A stretch of DNA of 64,000 bases from assembly GCF_019175285.1 (NCBI RefSeq), contig NC_056524.1, forward strand, positions 145,402,724-145,466,723, written 5' to 3'. Numbering within the stretch: the first letter of the stretch is position 1; the number at the start of each line of letters is the position of its first letter. The notes beneath the pieces are model-generated. The model saw only the letters and a program-made list of their open reading frames with translations. It was not told where the DNA came from and did no database searches. Of this stretch, positions 58,294 to 64,000 are shown in pieces. Source of the stretch: Sceloporus undulatus. Taxonomy: Eukaryota; Chordata; Lepidosauria; Squamata; Phrynosomatidae. Position numbers and translations under genes: made by a program.

Positions 58294-60108
58294 ATAGTTT
58301 TCCCAAGAGACAAAGCACGGTAAGGAAATTACTAAGAAGAAGAAAGCCGGGGAGAGTAGAGAGAGTAGAGAGAGATATCGACTACAATGCCAGATAACCC
58401 TAGACAACGCCCTAAAGAAGGTTGTTTGGAAATATTGGAAAAGGGAAAAGATCAAGGAAAGAAAGATAAGTGGCAGGAATAAAGGAAAATCTAGTGGAAA
58501 ACAAAGAACGGGAGTTACTCAGAAGTGAAAAGGGCAAATTTTACAAAGAAACCTTACTCTGAATTGTCCCCTTTTCTGCCTACCTTGGAATAAAATTTGC
58601 TAAAGCTGAATGGAAACCAGAAACTCTAAACTAAGAAGAGAGAGAGTAAGGAGAAAAATATAAAGAAGTTGTAACAATGTTTAATTGTATTACTGTAGTT
58701 ATCTGTTTGAGAATTTGGCTTTTAGTTTTAAAATATATTTAAATTCCACCAAATATAATAATCTGGTTTGCTACTATTCCAATTTAGTGGTGGTACTTTA
58801 CCTCAAAAGAGACTTCATTTAAGCCTGTCTATTTATATGCTATTTAGAACTATAAGAGAACTTATTAACTCATGCTTTGATATTTCCAGCAAACTAAGAG
58901 AGGAATTTGAAAAACACAAGCTTTAAAGGAATTGCTTTATTATTACTATTAACCCATAGTTGACAGAAAACCCAATACGGGGAAGAAAATACAACCAAAC
59001 CAAGGAAAATTACCATCATCTTTTTTCAAACCCAAGCAAGACAACGAATTAGAAGATGTTTGGAGGCTCAAAAATAAGGAAGAAAATTGCTTTACTTTTT
59101 TCTCAGAAAGCCATAACTCCTTTTCATGCATAGATCTATTCTTCACATCTAAAATCCTAGTACCTTATATTCAGAACATGGATATCTTATCAAAAAGAAC
59201 ATCTGATCATAACCCTATAAGCTTTTAACTAAAAGAGAAAAAGAGGGAATATAATTGGAAATTACAAAACAATTTGTTAAACAACGAAAATGTTAAAATC
59301 AAAGAAACTTTAAAATCATATTTCAAGGAAAACAAAACGGAAGGAATGGTGAGTAAAATTATCTGGGACGCAGGTAAATCTGTGATAAGAAGATCGTTCA
59401 TTAAAATCCAATCAGAAATTAAAAGGAAGGAGAAATGAGAAGAAAATTTATTGATAGACGAACTAAAAATTAAAGAAGAAGAATGGAAAAAGAAAGGGGA
59501 TATAACACTCAAACACCAAATTGAAAAGCTGCAACACCAATTAAAAGTAATTACATTGAAAGAAATAGAAAAAAACTAAAGCAAGTTAGACAAAAACATT
59601 TCGAATCAGGAAATAAAGCCAGCAAACTGCTGGCAAGTAAATTAAAGGAACATCATAGAAAGAAAATTACAACAGAATTAATATATAAAGGGAAAAGAAT
59701 AACAGACCAAGATAATATCCTATACTCATTTAGAGATTTTTTTTTGAAGACCTGTACAGAGAAACTTCAAACAGCGAACAAGATAAAAAGGAAATATCCA
59801 GATATCTGGATAAACAGAGAATTAGAAAATTAAATGACGAAGAAAAATCTAAGTTGAACCAGCCATTTACAAATAGAGAGATCTCGGCAGCTATATGAAG
59901 AATGAAACCTAACAAAACACCTGGTCCAGATGGCTTCCCTTCAGCCTATCATAAACAGTTGGAAGAGGTCCTTATAGAACCCTTAAAGGATACCCTAAAT
60001 GAGATCCAAGTCCATGGGATTCCTGAATCATGGAAATTCGCCTATATTTCTCTGATACCAAAGGAAAACAAAGTGAAAAATGAAGTTAAAAATCTTAAGA
60101 AACTATGC

Positions 60109-60802
60109 TAGAGGTTAGTTTTTGCCAGTACAGTATAGTAGTTTAGAACAAATGTAGAAACTAGGTGCAGAGATCAAAGAGACAATCACTTTTCTCTATT
60201 TGGAATTATGCTGGAAGAAATCTGTTTGCATATTTTGTTGTTGGAACTGATTATCTTTTTTAAATGATTCTGATTTTGGAGAAAATACTTGTCTTCTAGA
60301 ACTAATATTTTAAAGGAATGATTCAATTGGTAGAAGGTAAGTAGACCGCAAGAGAATAATAAGCCTTATAAATCAATGGTGGTGGAAGTCATTTTTAGTG
60401 TGGGAGATGAGAGCCTTACAAGGAGAAGTTAATAGACTGGAAAGGTGTGTAGAAGAAGAAGACTCAGAGGAAGATTTGTAAAGAGAAGAGAGAAGGAGGA
60501 AGAAGGTTAAGTAAGTGAAGAAGGTTAGAGTAGGTATGAATGATGAGGAAGAGGTGTGAGATGGGTTGAACGTGTGGTTAGTTAGTTGGGTGAGGTAAGA
60601 ATGATAAAAGGAACGGGTAGCTGATTTGAAGAAGGTATGAGGTGGGAGAATCTATAGAACTCAAGGCTGAACCTCTGACGACGAAAGGTTCTACACAAAT
60701 ATTGATATGTTATGTATATTTTCCATGTGATTGTAGGTTGATATCTGGTTCTATGTATGTATGTACGTTCTATTTTAAATTAAATAAACTTCATTAAAAA
60801 AA
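60109..60802 (+). mobile_element. 5'-truncated L1 tail inserted in the L1 RT
   Basis: It interrupts the RT just before YRPISLLN. It ends AAATTAAATAAACTTCATT and an A8 run at 60794-60803. The purine-rich GAAGAAGGTTAAGTAAGTG part resembles the 3' UTR of the L1 at 23982 (reverse complement of about 24200-24300). Imperfect short target duplication around aaactat/aaattat. Confidence 0.75.
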
Positions 60803-62444
60803 ATTATAGGCCGATCTCTCTGCTTAATGTTGACTACAAGATCTTCTCTTCTATTATAGCGGAGAGACTAAAAGGAATCCTGTGTAGAATAATTCACAAA
60901 GAACAAAGTAACTTTTTACCTAAAAGGTTCTTGAAGGACAATATAAGAACTACAATTGATATTATTGAGTATTTTGAACATCATAATGAGAAAAAAATGG
61001 CCATGATACTACTTGATGCAGAGAAGGCGTTTGATAGGGTGAATTGGTATTTTCTATCGGAAACTATCAAAAGAATGAATATGGGAGAAAACTTCTCCAA
61101 TTGGATTAAGACCAAAAAGCCCAAATAATTGTTAACGAAGAGAGAACTCCTAACATCACCATCGAAAGAGGAACTAGACAAGGGTGCCCTCTCTCACCCT
61201 TGTTATTTATAATTGCACTAGAAATCCTAAATACTAAAATAAGAAATGATCAAACAATAAAAGGGGTTCAAATTAAATAATGCTGTTTTAAGTTAAGAGC
61301 CTTCGTGGACGACATCATACTTTACTTGGAAGACCCAAAGATATCTATAAAACGCATCAAAGAGATCTTATACAAGTATGGAAGAGTATCAGGATTTAAA
61401 GTCAACCAAGAAAATACCTCAATGTTGACCAAAAATCTATCACAGAAAGAAGATGAAGGACTTAAAAAGTTATCAGGTTTTAAAGTAGAAAAAAAGGTAA
61501 AGTATCTGGGCCTATATCTAACAAAAAGGAACACAGACCTATTTCACAATAATTATTTGAAAACATGGAAAGAAATACGAAGAGACCTAGGGAAATGGTC
61601 TAAACTACATCTTTCCTTTCTTGGTAAAGTTGCTGTTATTAAAATGAACATCCTACCCAGATTTATGTTTCTCTTCCAAAACTTACCGATTGTTTCACAC
61701 CTACGTTACTTTGAAGAATAGCAAAAAGAACTCTCCAAAATGTTATGGTCCGACAAAAAAGTAAGAATCAAATGGAAAATTTTAACTGAAGACCCTACGC
61801 GGGGAGGCTGTATCTTACCCAATCTAAGATTATACTTTTTTGCAGCTTGCCTACATTGGTTAGAGGACTGGGTTAAACTAGAGAATAGAAGAATACTATG
61901 CATGGAAAATGTTAAATTAAGATTTGGATTCCATGCTTTTCTTTGGTATGAGAAACATAAAGAGAACACTGATTTCTCCCACCATTTTGTAAGGAATTCA
62001 TTATTGACCTCATGGATGAAAATTAAAAACCTAGTCTATACTAAGTTGCCACTATGGGTTTCCCCACAAGAAGCCTTTTTCCAATGAACAAAATCAAATC
62101 AGGAAATCAACTATCCAACATACAACTCTCTACTGGAATACGGAAAAGATATTAAGTTAAAATCATCTGAATGAATGAAGTCAGAAAAAATAATCAACAA
62201 TTGGTTCTCATATAGACAAATAACAGAACGGTTCAAAACAGATAGCAAAAGTACTGGAATAAGTGTGACCAATAATGAAATAGATGGAATCATATTCGAC
62301 AAAAATACAAAACATATTTCCAAGTATTACAAGATCTTACAAAGAAGAGATTTAGAAAATGAAATGATTAAACATACAGTGGTAAAATGGTCACAAGAAG
62401 TTGGTAAGATCATAGAGTTGGAGAAATGGGAAAAAGCCTAGCAG

Positions 62445-64000
62445 AACTCTAGCAACTTCACACTTTGCCAAAATTACAAAAGAAAACCTAGGATCTGATG
62501 CACTACATCCAAGAGTATTAAAAGAACTGACAAATGTAATATCGGAACCATTGGGAATAATCTTTGAGAACTCCTGGAGAACAGAGGTCCCAGCAGACTG
62601 GAGGAGGGCAAACATTGCCCTATCTTCAAAAAGGGAAAAAAGAATCCCAACAATTATTGTCCAGTTAGTCTGACATCAATACCAGGAAAGATTCTAGAGC
62701 ACATCATTAAACAGAGAATCTGTGAACATCTAGAAGGCAATTCCATAATCACAAAAAGTCAATATGGGTTTCAGAGAAACAAGTCATGCCAGACAAGTCT
62801 GATCAATCTTTTTTAAATAAAATTACAAGCTTCATAGATCAAGGGAATGCTGTGGATATAATATATCTTGATTTCAGTAAGGCCTTTGACAAGGTTCCCC
62901 ATGACATTCTTGAAAATAAGCTTGTAAAATGTGAGCGAGACAAGGTAACTGTTACATGGATTTGTAATTGGTTGACCGGCTGAACACAAAGGGTGCTCAA
63001 TGATGTCTTCTTTTCATCCTGGAGAGAAATGACCTGTGGGGTGCCACAGGTTTCTGTCCTGGGCCCAGTGCTATTCAGCAGCTTTATTAATGACTTGGAT
63101 AACAGTATTAGGGGCATACTTATCAAATTTGCAGATGACACCAAATTAGGAAGTGTAGCTAACACTCCAGAGGACAGGATCAAAATTCAAAATGACCTGA
63201 ATAGACTAGAAAGCTGGGCCACAGCTAACAAAATGAACTTCAATAGGGAGAAATGTAAGGTACTGCACAGGATGGAAAAATGAAATGCACAGATATAGGA
63301 TGGGGGACACCTGGCTTAAGGAGACAACATGTGAAAGGGATCTGGGAGTCCAAGTAGACCACAAGTTGAACATGAGTCAACAGTGTGATGCAGCAGCTAA
63401 CAAGGCCTATGCGATTTTAGGCTGCATCAATAGAAGCATAGTGTCTAGATCAAGGGAAGTAATAGTGCCACTGTATTCTGCTTTGGTCAGGCCCCAACTG
63501 GAATACTGTGTCCAGTTCTGGGCACCACAATTCAAAACGGACATTGAGAAACTGGAGCGTGTCCAAAGGAGGGCGACTAAAATGGTGAAGGGTCTGGAAA
63601 CCATGCCCTACGAGGAACGACTTAGGGAGCTGGGTATGTTTAGCCTGGAGAAAAGAAGGTTAAGAGGTGATATGATAGCCCTGTTTAAATATTTGAAGGG
63701 ATGTCATATTGAGGAGGGAGCAAGCTTGTCTTCTGCTGCTCCAGAGACTAGGACCCGGAGCAATGGATGCAAGCTGCAGGAAAAGAGATTCCACCTCAAC
63801 ATTAGGAAGAACTTCCTGACAGTAAGGGCTGTTCCACAGTGGAACACACTTCCTCGGAGTGTAGTGGAGTCTCCCTCCTTGGAGGTCTTCAAACGGAGGC
63901 TGGATGGCCATCTGTCGGGGATGCTTTGATCTGGATTTCCTGCATGGCAGGGGGTTGGACTGGATGGCCCTTGCAGGCTCTTCCAACTCTATGATTCTAT
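62445..64000 (+). mobile_element. CR1 LINE, plus strand, 5'-truncated, reaches window end
   Basis: RT N-terminal part from about 62480 (broken frames), RT core 62786-63283 ([49 protein letters not shown] with the catalytic FADD), and an uninterrupted 214-aa ORF2 C-terminal stretch 63285-63929 (MHRYRMGDTWLKETTCERDL ... [11 protein letters not shown]). The 3' UTR ends ccaactctatgattctat at the window edge, the CR1 octamer. A frame break lies between the RT core and the last ORF (63280-63285), so the copy is dead. Confidence 0.92.

Larger units (their letters stand above)
57247..62440 (+). mobile_element. Old L1 LINE, plus strand, invaded twice
   Basis: A possible 5' end at 57247 (gagacttccaggtgctgaag), then about 1.7 kb without a recognised ORF1. 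ORF2 pieces: endonuclease end near 58935-59225 (ELEDVWRLKNKEENCFTFFS, SKRTSDHNPI), RT N-terminal part at 59902-60111 (NKTPGPDGFPSAYH), RT core at 60805-61130 (YRPISLLNVDYKIF, LLDAEKAFDRVNW), then RGTRQGCPLSPLLF near 61165 and AFVDDIILYLED (61298-61335), C-terminal to 62440. The catalytic box reads VDD where FADD is usual. Stops and indels interrupt it throughout, so it is dead. Insertions: a foldback element (57954-58293) and an L1 tail (60109-60802). The 3' UTR is missing; it is cut off by CR1. Confidence 0.8.

Overview
This is a 64 kb piece of a vertebrate nuclear genome, most probably a squamate reptile (an iguanian-type lizard is my best guess). The guess rests on the repeat mix: abundant CR1 LINEs, long L1 LINEs, L2-type LINE tails, a tRNA-derived SINE, DIRS and BEL/Pao elements, Tigger- and hAT-type DNA transposon relics, and GATA/GACA microsatellites. 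There is no bacterial-style operon and no RNA gene. Almost all long open frames are repeats or shadows of them.

Two host genes are visible and they point tail to tail. At the left edge (1-2454, + strand) lies the 3' coding part of a gene I identify as C10orf71/CEFIP, a striated-muscle Z-disc protein with a DUF4585-type 'DPxSGxY' block near its C terminus. Its frame is interrupted once, at a 28-nt segment bounded by an 11-nt direct repeat. At 39082-39347 (- strand) lies the last coding exon of DRGX, a paired-like homeobox transcription factor, recognised by its OAR motif and a strong splice acceptor. In human, as I remember it, C10orf71 and DRGX are also convergent neighbours on chromosome 10, so each call supports the other. 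If so, 2.5-38.5 kb is the intergenic space and 39.3-64 kb is a DRGX intron. I found no homeobox exon in the window.

Layout by region. 3.9-6.9 kb: a decayed retroviral pol on the minus strand, hit by a hairpin element and by a palindrome-flanked LTR-like segment. 7.0-8.0 kb: a hAT (ZBED-like) transposase relic. 8.6-13.3 kb: a DIRS-type tyrosine-recombinase retroelement with inverted ends. 13.6-17.2 kb: an endogenous retrovirus (minus strand) with two LTR copies, gag-like and env-like remnants and an inserted SINE. 17.3-19.05 kb: CR1. 19.1-19.6 kb: a solo LTR with 5-bp target duplication. 22.8-31.2 kb: a CR1 split by a hairpin element and by a near-complete 7.15 kb L1 with an exact 19-nt target duplication. 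31.2-42.2 kb: mostly single-copy sequence, the DRGX exon, LINE tails, and a second solo LTR of the 19 kb family carrying a Bkm-like GATA/GACA tract. 42.7-49.0 kb: a BEL/Pao element preceded by a 56-bp minisatellite that switches strand, with a hAT relic inside it. 49-54.5 kb: a cluster of MITE-like hairpins, an L2 tail and Tigger relics. 57.2-62.4 kb: an older L1 on the plus strand, itself invaded. 62.4-64 kb: a CR1 3' end reaching the window edge.

The most original signal is a set of short, foldback, non-autonomous elements in at least two families. One has ends resembling TTTATCACAC (three copies). The other has ends resembling GGCC-GTACAGAC with, in some copies, 3-bp TAT or AAA target duplications (six copies sharing internal blocks). 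No transposase for either family is in the window.
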